Assembly (NCBI RefSeq): GCF_001417735.1
Contig: NZ_BBUZ01000041.1
Coordinates: 1-64,000 of the forward strand
Direction: 5' to 3'
DNA: 64,000 nucleotides
Source: Streptomyces sp. NBRC 110028
GTDB taxonomy: Bacteria > Actinomycetota > Actinomycetes > Streptomycetales > Streptomycetaceae
Under the pieces are notes generated by a model. The model had not been told where the DNA came from and searched no databases. It saw only the letters and a list, made by a program, of their open reading frames with translations. Made by a program: the position numbers and the translations under genes. Positions 25,846 to 34,505 of this stretch are shown piece by piece (position 1 is the stretch's first letter; each line of letters opens with the position of its first letter).

Positions 25846-27129
25846 TCATACGGGTGCGGAAGGTCCGCCGAGGACCAACTCGATTCCGGGGCCCCACCGC
25901 AGCAGCCGCTCGTCCGCCCCCGCCCGGGCCACGCACTGCAGGCCCAGCGGGAGGGAGTTGGCGGCCCGGCCGGCGGGCAGGCCGAGGACCGGCACTCCGG
26001 CGACGCTCCAGGGCAGGCACATGATCGAGTCCCCGGTGCTGTCAAGCCCGCGCGGCGCCGGGCCGGTGGCCGCCGGGGTGATCCACAGGTCGATGCCCTC
26101 CTGGTCCATCACCGCCGTCAGCCGGTCCCGGAACCGGTCGCGGTCGCGCAGCGCCGACGCGTACTCCTCGGGGTCGATCCGCTGCCCCTGCCGGATCTTC
26201 GCGGCGGTCTGCTCCCGGTACAGCTCGCCGTAGCGCGGGAACCACTCGGCGTGGGTGCGGGCGGCCTCGTAGCGGCCGATCACCCGCTGGTGGGCGACGA
26301 GGGCGTCGAAGTCGGCCGGGAGGGGGACCCGTCGGACCGGGAACCCGGCGTCGGCCAGCCACCGCGCCTGGGTTCCGAAGGCGGCCACCGCCTCCGCCTC
26401 CGCCCGGTCGAGGTACGGGCCGGTAGGCACGGCGAGCACCGGCCGCCGCCCCTCCCCCGGGCCCTGGCCGACCGGGCCCTGGCCGTCCGGTTCGGGCCGC
26501 CAGTCGTCGCACAGCACGCCCGCCGCCGGGCTCAGCCCGGCCGTGTCCGGGGCGAACAGGCCCACCGTGTCGAAGGTGGGCGCGTTGGGGATGACGCCGT
26601 CGGCCGGGATGCGGCCGTGGGTCGGCTTGAAGCCGACGACCCCGCAGTACGCGGCCGGGCGGATCATCGAGCCGATCGTCTGGGTGCCGATGGCCAGCGG
26701 CACCATGCCCGCGGCGACGGCCGCCGCCGAACCGCTGCTGGATCCGCCGGGGGTGTGGCCCGGATCGTGTGGATTGCGGGTCGGGCCGGGCGCGGTGACG
26801 GCGAACTCGGCGGTGACGGTCTTGCCCGCCACCAGCGCCCCCGCCGCCAGCAGCCGGTCGATCAGCGACGCCTGCGGGCCGGCCAGCGCCTCGGCGGGGA
26901 CCGCCGAACCGGCCCGCGTGGGCAGCCCGTCGACGTGCACGATGTCCTTGACGCCCACCGGCACCCCGTACAGCGGCGGCCGGCCGGCGGGGCCGGGCCA
27001 CCGCTCGGCCGCCGCCCGCGCCTCGCGCCGCAGCCGTGCCCGGCGGCCGGGCTCGGGGACGAAGGCGTGTACGCGGTGGTCGGCGGCCTCGATCCGGTCG
27101 CAGAGGTCCTTGGGCGGCGCGGTCTCCAT
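25846..27129 (-). CDS. Amidase (amidase signature family)
   Basis: A 427-residue hydrolase with the full amidase-signature triad: Lys61 in GVPVGVKDIVHVDG, the cis-Ser132 in GGSSSGSAAAVAAG, and nucleophile Ser154 in IGTQTIGSMIRPA. The family includes GatA, allophanate and nicotinamide/aryl-acylamide amidases; this protein is shorter than GatA (about 500) and lacks a GatB/C neighbour, so it is a stand-alone amidase with unknown substrate. Cytoplasmic, no signal peptide. Monocistronic by position. Confidence 0.88.
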   Translation of the reverse strand: METAPPKDLCDRIEAADHRVHAFVPEPGRRARLRREARAAAERWPGPAGRPPLYGVPVGVKDIVHVDGLPTRAGSAVPAEALAGPQASLIDRLLAAGALVAGKTVTAEFAVTAPGPTRNPHDPGHTPGGSSSGSAAAVAAGMVPLAIGTQTIGSMIRPAAYCGVVGFKPTHGRIPADGVIPNAPTFDTVGLFAPDTAGLSPAAGVLCDDWRPEPDGQGPVGQGPGEGRRPVLAVPTGPYLDRAEAEAVAAFGTQARWLADAGFPVRRVPLPADFDALVAHQRVIGRYEAARTHAEWFPRYGELYREQTAAKIRQGQRIDPEEYASALRDRDRFRDRLTAVMDQEGIDLWITPAATGPAPRGLDSTGDSIMCLPWSVAGVPVLGLPAGRAANSLPLGLQCVARAGADERLLRWGPGIELVLGGPSAPV

Positions 27130-27165
27130 GGACGCCAGATTACGGGCGTGCCGGAGGACGACGCG

Positions 27166-28011
27166 TCAGTTGCCGCCGCTCACCTTCACGTAGTCGACCA
27201 CCAGTTGCTGCGGGAAGGTGGTGCTGCCGTCCGGGTCGCCGGGCCAGTAGCCGCCGACCGCGAGGTTGAGGATGAGGTAGAAGCGGTGGTCGAAGACCCA
27301 GCGGTTGCCGCCAAGGTCGGCGGGGGTGCGGGTCTGGTAGACGTTGCCGTCCACCGACCAAGTGATCTTGTTGGGCGACCAGTCGACGGCGAAGGTGTGG
27401 AACGCGTCGGCGAACCTGGCCCCGCCCGGGAGGGTGTACCCGGCGCCGATGCCGCCCGAGCCGGAGTAGCCGGGGCCGTGGATGGTGCCGTGGACGGTGC
27501 CGGGCTCGTAGCCGACGTTCTCCATGACGTCGATCTCACCGCAGTTGGGCCAGCCCGCGCTGCCGATGTCGTTGCCGAGCATCCAGAAGGCGGGCCACAT
27601 GCCCTGGCCGCGCGGGAGTTTCATGCGGGACTCGACATGGCCGTAGGCGGTGGTGAAGGTGCGGGCGGTGGACAGCCGGGCGGAGGTGTACTCGCAGCGG
27701 CCGTACCAGCAGGAGTAGTTGGCGGGGTTCTCCTTGCGGGCGGTGATGACGAGGTTGCCCTGGCCGTCCAGCGCGGCGTTCTTCGTGCCGTCCGTGTAGT
27801 ACTGCCGCTCGTGGTTGTTGACGTTGTCGCCGGTCTCATAGCCCCATCGGGAGGCGTCGACCGCGCCGCCCGCCGGGCCGTCGAAGTTGTCGGTGAAGAC
27901 GGCGGTGGGAGTGCGCGGCCCGGCGGCGGCCGGGGCGGTGAACCAGGGGGTGGCGGCGAGCGCGGTCGCCGAGAGCAGACCGACCAGGGTGGTGCGCAGC
28001 GTCCTTCGCAT
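27166..28011 (-). CDS. Secreted GH16 beta-glucanase (laminarinase-like)
   Basis: A 281-residue extracellular enzyme. A signal peptide (residues 1-30, ending TAPAAA) precedes a single GH16 jelly-roll domain. The catalytic motif is GEIDVMENVG, with nucleophile Glu159 and acid/base Glu164. WGYETGDNVNNHERQYYTD and MWPAFWMLGNDIG are typical of endo-beta-1,3-glucanases. There is no carbohydrate-binding module. It would attack beta-1,3-glucan of fungal walls. Its promoter carries a DasR-like box in the same place as the chitinase promoter in this window. Confidence 0.9.
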   Translation of the reverse strand: MRRTLRTTLVGLLSATALAATPWFTAPAAAGPRTPTAVFTDNFDGPAGGAVDASRWGYETGDNVNNHERQYYTDGTKNAALDGQGNLVITARKENPANYSCWYGRCEYTSARLSTARTFTTAYGHVESRMKLPRGQGMWPAFWMLGNDIGSAGWPNCGEIDVMENVGYEPGTVHGTIHGPGYSGSGGIGAGYTLPGGARFADAFHTFAVDWSPNKITWSVDGNVYQTRTPADLGGNRWVFDHRFYLILNLAVGGYWPGDPDGSTTFPQQLVVDYVKVSGGN

Positions 28012-28088
28012 GGCGCGGTTGCCTTCCTGTGGGGGGGGATCCCGGACATCGGCGCGTGGGGCCGGTCCGGGAGGGAAGGTGCGCGCAC

Positions 28089-28132
28089 AATCTCCAGCGC
28101 TACGCCGTTCATGTCAATAGGTCTGGACCAAT
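28089..28132 (-). promoter_or_regulatory. GH16 promoter with DasR-type (dre) box
   Basis: On the minus strand ATTGGTCCAGACCTAT (28132-28117) closely fits the DasR responsive element, TGGTCTAGACCA. It abuts TTGACA (28117-28112), a perfect -35, followed after 17 bp by GAGATT (28094-28089). GlcNAc-responsive repression by DasR is therefore likely. Confidence 0.6.
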
Positions 28133-28173
28133 CCCTCCCGCCGAACCGGGGAATCGGGTCCGGCGGGAGGGAT
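28131..28173 (-). terminator. Stem-loop after the ankyrin gene
   Basis: A 13-bp perfect stem (ATCCCTCCCGCCG, 28131-28143, with 28161-28173) and a 17-nt loop lie 48 bp beyond the ankyrin stop codon. This position fits a transcription terminator protecting the GH16 promoter. Confidence 0.6.
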
Positions 28174-28220
28174 CGACCCAGGGGACCGGCGGGGCCGGGC
28201 CGGTCCGGCGCGGTCCGGCG

Positions 28221-28640
28221 CTACGAGCCGGCGGGCCCGAACAGCGCCAGCAGATCGTCCCGTCCGAACATGCGCGCCGTGTCGACCGCCGACGGAGAGC
28301 CCGCGCGCGGGTCGGCACCGGCGGCCAGCAGGACCCGCAGCACCTCCTCCTCCCCCTTGAACGCCGCCCCGGCGATGGGGGTCTGCCCCCGGTCGCTGAC
28401 GCGGTTGGGGTCGGCGCCGCGCTCCAGCAGAGCGGACACGGCCGCGGCATGGCCGTGGTAGGCGGCCAGCATGAGCAGCGAATCGCCCTTGTCGTTGGTG
28501 AGATTGGCCGGAACACCCGCGTCCACATAGGCGGCGAGCGTGTCCGTGTCACCGTGCCGGGCCAGGTCGAAGACCTTGGCCGCCAGTTGGAGCACCTCCG
28601 GGTCGTGAGCGGGCTCGCCCTCGGGGTTCGGTGCGCTCAT
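28221..28640 (-). CDS. Ankyrin repeat protein
   Basis: A 139-residue soluble protein with about three to four ankyrin repeats. Consensus parts are visible: DTLAAYVDAGVPANLTNDKG, DSLLMLAAYHGHAAAVSALL, ERGADPNRVSDRGQTPIAGA, and VLRVLLAAGADPRAGSPSAV. Ankyrin repeats mediate protein-protein contacts; in Streptomyces such short proteins are sometimes next to catalases, but no such partner is here. The terminator just downstream indicates a single-gene unit. Confidence 0.88.
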   Translation of the reverse strand: MSAPNPEGEPAHDPEVLQLAAKVFDLARHGDTDTLAAYVDAGVPANLTNDKGDSLLMLAAYHGHAAAVSALLERGADPNRVSDRGQTPIAGAAFKGEEEVLRVLLAAGADPRAGSPSAVDTARMFGRDDLLALFGPAGS

Positions 28641-28851
28641 CGCGTATCGCCTCCGGCTTCGCTAGCTGTGCGTTCACTGCCTGTGCATGCCGCTACCCGT
28701 ACACGCGCGACCTGTGCATGTGATCACCGGCACGTGACCATTGTGGCGCCTACGTCGCCAATCTCCCCATTTGCGCCTTTCTCCGGATGGATACATGCTG
28801 TGACCCTGGAATGACTCATGGTGAGAGTCCCCCACCAGCCAGGAGACCGAG

Positions 28852-29046
28852 ATGATCCTGTCCATTTCCGGTGTCGTCCTGCTCGGCATCGTCGTTTTCA
28901 TCTTCTTCCGCAAAGACGGCCTCAAGGCATCCCACGGCGTCGTCTGCGCCCTCTTCGGCTTCTACCTCGCGAGCACCGCCATCGCCCCGAGCATCAAGGC
29001 CGGTGGCGCGAGCCTCGCCAGTCTGCTGGGCGGGATCAAGATCTGA
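28852..29046 (+). CDS. Small two-helix membrane protein
   Basis: A 64-residue hydrophobic protein: one membrane segment at residues 2-20, a short basic loop (RKDGLK) and a second segment about 27-48. GGAGACCGAG provides a ribosome site just before the ATG. It lies one base before the GTG of the FtsK-like gene, so the two are co-transcribed. Similar tiny membrane proteins precede FtsK-like genes in other Streptomyces; function unknown. Confidence 0.75.
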   Translation: MILSISGVVLLGIVVFIFFRKDGLKASHGVVCALFGFYLASTAIAPSIKAGGASLASLLGGIKI

Positions 29047-29047
29047 C

Positions 29048-30649
29048 GTGGGCCTGCCACCGCTCCCCCGGCTCCGTATCGGCGGCGCCGGGCGCGCCCC
29101 GTTCCGCCGCGGCCGTGAGTTCGCCCGCACCGCGGCCGACAGCGCCGCCGATGTGCTCCACCCGCTGTTCGCCCTCTCCCGGGGCTTGCGGGTGCTGGCC
29201 GCCGGTGGACGGCGCCGATGGACGGAGCTTCCGGGCGAACAGCGGGGGCCCGCGTTCTTCGTCGCGGCCGCCTGCGTGTTCGTCGTCTTCCTGCTGCCGT
29301 ACGGGCCGCTGGCCTCGGCCATCGGCCTGCTCGGCGCCGCGGGCTGGGCCGGGCGGGTGCGCGCCCCCGCCTCCCCCGGGCCCGGCGCGGACGGGACGGA
29401 GCGGCTGCGCCTGATCTACGAGGCGCTGGTGCCGTACTTCGCCGCCGCCGAGGACCCGGACCCGCTGTACCGCCACGGCGGGGAGTGGTCGCGCCCCTTC
29501 GAGTCGTACGACGTCGACGAGGACGGGCGGCTGACGCGGCTGCTGCTGCGGTACCCCGCCTACTTCACGGACGGCGAGCCCGAGTCCCGGGCCCGCGTCG
29601 AACAACTGCTGTACGCGAAGTCCGGGCGCGACCGGGAGTACCTGTTCACCTGGGACGAGGAGGCGAACCGGCTCACCCTGGCGGTACTGCCCGCCCTGTC
29701 CACCGCGATCTGCGCCCAGCGCTTCGTGACCGCGCCGGGCGAGACGGTGCTCGGCTTCACGGACGCGTCCTCCGTGCGGCGGACCCTGCCGGTGCTGGAG
29801 GGCGTCGACGACGAGACGGGCCCGGATGCCGACGCGGGCGGGACGGGCGGCGCGGCGGCGACCCGGGACGTACCGCCCGTCGTCTGGCGCACCGGGCCGC
29901 GCTCCACCGAACCGCATCTGCTGGCGCTCGGCCGCCCCGGCAGCGGCACCACCACCCTGCTCCGCTCCATCCTGCTGCAGGCGCTGCCGCACGGCGATGT
30001 GCTGGTGGTGGACGGCAGCGGGACCGGCGAGTACGCGTGCCTCGGCGGCCGGGCCGGGGTGCTGGCCGTCGAATGCGGGCTCGCCGGGGTGCTGGCGACG
30101 CTGGAGTGGGCCGGGCACGAGACCGAGCGGCGGCTGCTCGCCGCCAACCGCGCCCGCCAGTTCGGCCACCCGCCGCCGGAGGACATCCAGCGTCCGCTGT
30201 GGATCGTGGTGGACCGGCCGTCGGCCCTCGGCCACGTGGCGGCGGCGGACGGCCGCACCGACCCGCAGGAGCTGCTGCAGGTGCCGTTGCGGCACGGACG
30301 GGCGGCGAACGTACGGGTCGTGGTGGCCGATCAGCTCGACGCGGCGGAGGGCCTGAGCGAGGCCGTACGGCTCCACACCCGCGCCCGGGTGATCCTCGGC
30401 CCGGCCTCACTCGAACAGACCACCGCCGTGCTCGGCGCCCCGCCGCCCACCACCCCGGTGCCGGAGGTACCGGCGGGCCGGGGGTACGCCCGGCTCGGCA
30501 CGGGCCCGGTGCACCGGCTCCAGGTACCGGCCACGCCCGATCCGTACGACGACGCGACGAGCGAGGGGCAGCGGCGGGCGGTGCTGCGGCTGCTGCCGGA
30601 GCCTGAGCCCGGCTCCCGGGGCGAGCCGGTGGTGGCCACGAAGGGGTGA
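29048..30649 (+). CDS. FtsK/SpoIIIE-like membrane ATPase with degenerate Walker A
   Basis: A 533-residue protein: basic N terminus, two membrane segments (about 75-105), a middle domain, and an FtsK-like motor domain from about 285. The P-loop reads GRPGSGTTTLLRS (residues 295-307), with Thr301 where the catalytic Lys should be. The Walker B strand LWIVVDRPSA has Asp-Arg instead of Asp-Glu. VVADQLDAAEGLSEAVR and the C-terminal GRGYARLGTGPVHRLQV match FtsK-family organisation. It may bind but not efficiently hydrolyse ATP. GTG at 29048 is chosen because it follows the small membrane gene directly. Confidence 0.75.
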   Translation: MGLPPLPRLRIGGAGRAPFRRGREFARTAADSAADVLHPLFALSRGLRVLAAGGRRRWTELPGEQRGPAFFVAAACVFVVFLLPYGPLASAIGLLGAAGWAGRVRAPASPGPGADGTERLRLIYEALVPYFAAAEDPDPLYRHGGEWSRPFESYDVDEDGRLTRLLLRYPAYFTDGEPESRARVEQLLYAKSGRDREYLFTWDEEANRLTLAVLPALSTAICAQRFVTAPGETVLGFTDASSVRRTLPVLEGVDDETGPDADAGGTGGAAATRDVPPVVWRTGPRSTEPHLLALGRPGSGTTTLLRSILLQALPHGDVLVVDGSGTGEYACLGGRAGVLAVECGLAGVLATLEWAGHETERRLLAANRARQFGHPPPEDIQRPLWIVVDRPSALGHVAAADGRTDPQELLQVPLRHGRAANVRVVVADQLDAAEGLSEAVRLHTRARVILGPASLEQTTAVLGAPPPTTPVPEVPAGRGYARLGTGPVHRLQVPATPDPYDDATSEGQRRAVLRLLPEPEPGSRGEPVVATKG

Positions 30650-30696
30650 AACCGGCCGGGGCGGGGCGGCGCTCGGCCCACGGACGGCGTTCTGCG

Positions 30697-32220
30697 TCAG
30701 GCCACCCACGTACGGGGGGCCTCCGCCTCCGCCGTGGCGCCCGTCGCCACCAGGTCCGCGGCGGCCGCCAGGCGCTCGGCGGCCTTGTCGGCCACCGCGC
30801 CCGCCACCGTGAACGGGAGCCGGACGTAGCCCTCGAAGGCGCCGTCCACACCGAAGCGCGGGCCCGAGGGGACGCGGACGCCCAGCCGGGCGCCCGCTTC
30901 CGCGATGCGGGAGCCGGACAGGCCGCCGGTGCGGGCCCAGAGGGTGAGGCCGCCGTGCGGGACGGTGAACTCCCAGTCGGGCAGGTGGCGCCGTACGGCG
31001 GCCACGAGCGCGTCCCGGTTGTCGCGGGCGAGGGCGCGGCGGATCTCGATGGCCTCCTCCCAGCCGCCGGTGTTCAACAACCAGGCGACGGCGAGCTGTT
31101 CGATGACCGGGGTGCCCAGGTCGGCGTAGGCGCGGGCGGCGACGAGGCTGCGGATGACGTCGGGCGCGGCGCGGACCCAGCCGATGCGCAAGCCCGCCCA
31201 GAAGGTCTTGCTCGCGGAGCCGACGGTGACGACGGTGCTGCCCGCCGGGTCGAAGGCGGAGACCGGGCGGGGCAGCTCGACGTCGTCGTCCAGCCGCAGC
31301 TCGGCCATGGTCTCGTCGGCGATCAGGACCGTCCCGGCGGCGCGGGCGGCGTCGACGAGGCTGCGGCGCTGCTCCTCGGTGGCGAGCGCGCCGGTGGGGT
31401 TGTGGAAGTCGGCGACGACGTAGGCCATGCGGGGCGCGGCGGCGGCGAGGACCTGGCGCCAGGCGGGGATGTCCCAGCCCGCGAGGTGGTCGGCCATCGC
31501 GACGGGCACCAGCCGGGCGCCCGCTTCCCGCATCAGCTGGAGCACATTGGCGTAGCTGGGCGAATCGACGGCGACGCGCTCACCGGGGCGGACCATGAGG
31601 CGGCAGGTGGCGGCGACGGCGCCCATGGCACCGGTGGTGACCATGATCTGCTCGGGCATGGTCGGTACGCCGCGGGCGGTGTAGCGGTCGGCGAGGGCCT
31701 GGCGCAGGGCGGGCAGGCCCGCGGGGTAGTCGCCGTGGGTGTGGGCGTACGGCGGCAGCTCCTCCAGGGCGCCGCGGGTCGCGCGGGTCAGCCAGGGCTC
31801 GGGGGCCGGGAGCGCGGCACAGCCGAGGTCGATGACGGAGGCGGCGGCCTCGGGCGGCAGCGGGTCGAGCCCGCGGGTGGGCAGCGGGCTTCCGGCGGGC
31901 ATGGCGGTCCAGCTGCCCGCGCCGCGCCGCGACTCCAGGAATCCCTCGCCGCGCAGCGCCTCGTAGGCGGCGGCGACGGTGGTGCGGCTGACGGTGAGCG
32001 CCGCGGCGAGTTCGCGCTCGGCGGGGAGGCGGGCCGCGACCGGGACCCGGCCCTCCAGCAGGAGCAGCCGTACGCCGTCGGCGAGCGCGCGGTAGGCGGG
32101 GACGCGGCGGTTGCCGTTCAGCACGGCGACCGGGCTCGCGGCCGTCGCGTCGCGGGTGTGCTGGGAGCCGAGCAGGCGGGCCAGTTGAGGTGCCCCCACC
32201 GCGGAGGTCCACGGACTCAT
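30697..32220 (-). CDS. yczR: MocR-type regulator (GntR HTH plus aminotransferase domain), YczR-like
   Basis: A 507-residue protein. The GntR winged helix (about 40-110; PVAARLPAERELAAALTVSR, TTVAAAYEALRGEGFL) is fused to a fold-type-I PLP aminotransferase domain. The PLP Lys lies in VGSASKTFWAGLRIGW. YczR-type regulators control an adjacent yczE membrane gene, which is exactly the divergent neighbour here. PLP or an amino acid presumably acts as effector. Confidence 0.88.
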   Translation of the reverse strand: MSPWTSAVGAPQLARLLGSQHTRDATAASPVAVLNGNRRVPAYRALADGVRLLLLEGRVPVAARLPAERELAAALTVSRTTVAAAYEALRGEGFLESRRGAGSWTAMPAGSPLPTRGLDPLPPEAAASVIDLGCAALPAPEPWLTRATRGALEELPPYAHTHGDYPAGLPALRQALADRYTARGVPTMPEQIMVTTGAMGAVAATCRLMVRPGERVAVDSPSYANVLQLMREAGARLVPVAMADHLAGWDIPAWRQVLAAAAPRMAYVVADFHNPTGALATEEQRRSLVDAARAAGTVLIADETMAELRLDDDVELPRPVSAFDPAGSTVVTVGSASKTFWAGLRIGWVRAAPDVIRSLVAARAYADLGTPVIEQLAVAWLLNTGGWEEAIEIRRALARDNRDALVAAVRRHLPDWEFTVPHGGLTLWARTGGLSGSRIAEAGARLGVRVPSGPRFGVDGAFEGYVRLPFTVAGAVADKAAERLAAAADLVATGATAEAEAPRTWVA

Positions 32221-32345
32221 CGGATGCGGTCCACCTTTCCCGGATTGGCCATGGAACTGGACTGCTTTCAGGCATCAGAGTGACATGCCACCGGCCAATG
32301 GCACCAGCCCGGGCGGACATGGCCACTCACCACCAGGAGGACGCG
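32221..32345. promoter_or_regulatory. yczR-yczE intergenic operator region
   Basis: The 125-bp gap between the divergent genes holds ATTGGCC (32244-32250) and its inverted match GGCCAAT (32293-32299), flanking a probable promoter area containing ACTGGACTGC. These are candidates for the MocR binding site. AGGAGG at 32335-32340 is the ribosome site for the TTG start of yczE. Confidence 0.4.
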
Positions 32346-33050
32346 TTGTCCAAGGAACCCTCGGGGGGCTCCCGCCTCACCCGTCGCCTCGTCCAGCTCT
32401 ACGGAGGGCTCGTGCTGTACGGCGTGGGCATGGGGCTCCAGGTGCGCGCCGCGCTCGGGCTCGACCCGTGGGACGTCTTCCACCAGGGGATCGTCAAGCG
32501 CACGCCGCTGTCGTTCGGCACGGTGACGGTCATCGTGGGGGCCGTGGTGCTCCTGCTGTGGATTCCGCTGCGGCAGCGGCCGGGGCTCGGCACGGTGTCG
32601 AACGTGATGGTGATCGGGGTCACGGTGGACGCCACCTTGTGGCTCGTACCGCAGCCGGACGCGCTGGCGCTGCGCGTTCCGCTGCTGGTGGCCTCGATCG
32701 TGCTGGGCGGCGCGGCCACCGGGCTGTACATCTCGGCGCGGTTCGGGCCGGGGCCGCGGGACGGCCTGATGACGGGGCTGCATCGGCGCACCGGCCGGTC
32801 GGTCCGGCTGGTGCGGACCGGGATCGAGCTGGCGGTGCTGGCCACGGGGTTCGCGCTGGGCGGTTCGGTCGGGGTGGGCACCGTGCTGTACGCGCTGGCC
32901 ATCGGGCCGCTTTCGCAGTACTTCCTGGGCCTGTTCGCGATACCCTCGGCCACCGGCGACGCGGCCGCCGACACTCCCGGCGGGGCGACGGAGGGTACAT
33001 CGGTGGTGGCGCAGGGCGGTCCACGGAGTCCGGTCCGTGACCTGATTTAG
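32346..33050 (+). CDS. yczE: YczE-like membrane protein (DUF6198 type)
   Basis: A 234-residue integral membrane protein with five to six segments. LVLYGVGMGLQVRAALGLDP, DVFHQGIVKRTPLSFGTVTV and RFGPGPRDGLMTGLHRRTGR are family signatures. TTG at 32346 is chosen since a perfect AGGAGG lies 6 bp upstream; the ATG at 32319 has no ribosome site. The molecular role of YczE is not established. Regulated by the divergent MocR protein by analogy. Confidence 0.82.
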   Translation: MSKEPSGGSRLTRRLVQLYGGLVLYGVGMGLQVRAALGLDPWDVFHQGIVKRTPLSFGTVTVIVGAVVLLLWIPLRQRPGLGTVSNVMVIGVTVDATLWLVPQPDALALRVPLLVASIVLGGAATGLYISARFGPGPRDGLMTGLHRRTGRSVRLVRTGIELAVLATGFALGGSVGVGTVLYALAIGPLSQYFLGLFAIPSATGDAAADTPGGATEGTSVVAQGGPRSPVRDLI

Positions 33051-33218
33051 CCCTCGCGCACGTGGAGCGGTAGTGTACGCCCTTGGCCCACCAGGCGGAC
33101 CGTTACTGCGCGCTAAAGCATGAGAAACGCTGGGTGACATCTGCTGCCAGATGTGACAAACCGGGCGCCTGTGGGTACAACAACGGGGCGGCACGACGGG
33201 CGACGCATGTCCCAGTAC

Positions 33219-33245
33219 GGGAATCTTCACCGCCGACCGGACGTT
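33219..33245 (+). promoter_or_regulatory. Sigma-R (disulfide stress) promoter of rbpA
   Basis: GGGAAT (33219-33224), exactly 18 bp, then GTT (33243-33245). This is a perfect match to the SigR promoter consensus. rbpA is a known SigR target in S. coelicolor. A weaker vegetative-type pair GTGACA/TACAAC lies upstream around 33152-33180. Confidence 0.8.
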
Positions 33246-33307
33246 GACCGGATGACGACGACAGCGACACCTGTCCTGTGGGCGAGAAAGCCCGGGAGGC
33301 ACGATTC

Positions 33308-33685
33308 ATGAGTGAGCGAGCTCTTCGCGGCACGCGACTCGTGGTGACCAGCTACGAGACCGACCGCGGCATCGATCTGGCCCCGCGCCAGGCGGTGGAG
33401 TACGCATGCCAGAACGGACATCGATTCGAGATGCCGTTTTCGGTAGAGGCGGAGATTCCGTCGGAGTGGGAGTGCAAGGCGTGCGGCGCCATGGCACTCC
33501 TTGTGGACGGCGAGGGGCCGGAGGAGAAGAAGGGCAAGCCCGCACGCACGCACTGGGACATGCTCATGGAGCGGCGTACCCGTGAAGAACTGGAGGAGGT
33601 GCTGGCCGAGCGGCTGGCGATCCTGCGGTCGGGAGCCATGAACATCGCCGTGCATCCGCGCGACACCAGCCGTAAGTCTGCCTGA
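33308..33685 (+). CDS. rbpA: RNA polymerase-binding protein RbpA
   Basis: A 125-residue protein matching RbpA along its length: MSERALRGTRLVVTSYETDR, the zinc-site cysteines in YACQNGHRF and WECKACG, and the C-terminal sigma-interaction region THWDMLMERRTREELEEVLA. RbpA binds the principal sigma factor HrdB, stabilises open complexes and contributes to basal rifampicin tolerance. The family start (MSERALRG) fixes the ATG at 33308. Single gene with a SigR promoter and a 20-bp stem terminator. Confidence 0.96.
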   Translation: MSERALRGTRLVVTSYETDRGIDLAPRQAVEYACQNGHRFEMPFSVEAEIPSEWECKACGAMALLVDGEGPEEKKGKPARTHWDMLMERRTREELEEVLAERLAILRSGAMNIAVHPRDTSRKSA

Positions 33686-33706
33686 CCTTCACACGGCAGT
33701 ACTGAA

Positions 33707-33753
33707 GCACAAGGGCCGGGGCCACTCTTACGCAGTGGCCCCGGCCCTTGTGC
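33707..33753. terminator. Bidirectional terminator between rbpA and fxsA
   Basis: A perfect 20-bp stem (33707-33726 with 33734-33753) and 7-nt loop occupy the 72-bp gap between the convergent genes. It can serve both strands. Confidence 0.85.
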
Positions 33754-33757
33754 GCGC

Positions 33758-34375
33758 TCAGTCCTTGTCGTCCCGGACGATCCCGGGCCGACCCGCGTCG
33801 CCGCGCGCCGCGTCGCCGCGCCTCACATCATCGCGGACCACCTCGCCCTGGATGACCTGGCCGTCCCGCGAACCGCCGCCCGTCCCCGGCCCCGGCCCCG
33901 GCCACCGGCCCTGCCCGGCCTGCCGGAACGGGCCGCCCGGCGAGCCCGGCGGGTAGCCCATACGGCGCGACAGCGCGCTCTCGGCCCGCCGCCGCAGCAG
34001 CGCCGCCGTCGGCGGGAACAGGCACAGCAGCGCGGCCACATCGGAGACCAGCCCCGGGATCATCAGCAGCAGCCCGCCGAGCATGGTGAAGGAGTTGCCG
34101 GTGCGCCCCGGCTCCTCGGCGGGCTCGGCGCCCGGCTGCATCGTCCTGGCCAGGTTCTGCCAGGCCCGCCGCCCCGCCCGCTTGACGACGGCCGCGCCGC
34201 CGACCGCGCCCGCGATCAGCAGCAGGAAGACGGTGAGCCCGCCGGCCGCCTCCGCGACCAGGGTCAGTAGCCAGATCTCCAGCACCAGCCAGGCGGCGAC
34301 ACCCAGCGGTACGAACGTGCGGGCGCGGGTGCGCTTCGGGCGGGTCGGGTCGCTCTGCGGAGATGCGCCGGTCAT
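33758..34375 (-). CDS. fxsA: FxsA family membrane protein
   Basis: A 205-residue protein with the FxsA domain (about residues 18-130): VPLGVAAWLVLEIWLLTLVA, FLLLIAGAVGGAAVVKRAG, and the GGLLLMIPGLVSDVAALLCL segment, with three or four membrane helices. The C-terminal tail is long, Pro/Gly/Asp/Arg-rich and probably disordered. FxsA was named for suppressing phage T7 F exclusion in E. coli; its physiological role is unclear. Two adjacent ATGs (34378, 34375); the second fits the GGAGG spacing better. Confidence 0.88.
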   Translation of the reverse strand: MTGASPQSDPTRPKRTRARTFVPLGVAAWLVLEIWLLTLVAEAAGGLTVFLLLIAGAVGGAAVVKRAGRRAWQNLARTMQPGAEPAEEPGRTGNSFTMLGGLLLMIPGLVSDVAALLCLFPPTAALLRRRAESALSRRMGYPPGSPGGPFRQAGQGRWPGPGPGTGGGSRDGQVIQGEVVRDDVRRGDAARGDAGRPGIVRDDKD

Positions 34376-34505
34376 CATGCCTCCAAGTGTGCCCGGACCC
34401 GAGCGCTGTACGGACTCCGGGTCGTGGATCCGGAAGGCCCCGGACGTGAATCCACAGGGAATCGGCGGCGGCGGTCCGGGTACCCGCCGCCGTGGAGGTG
34501 GCGGA

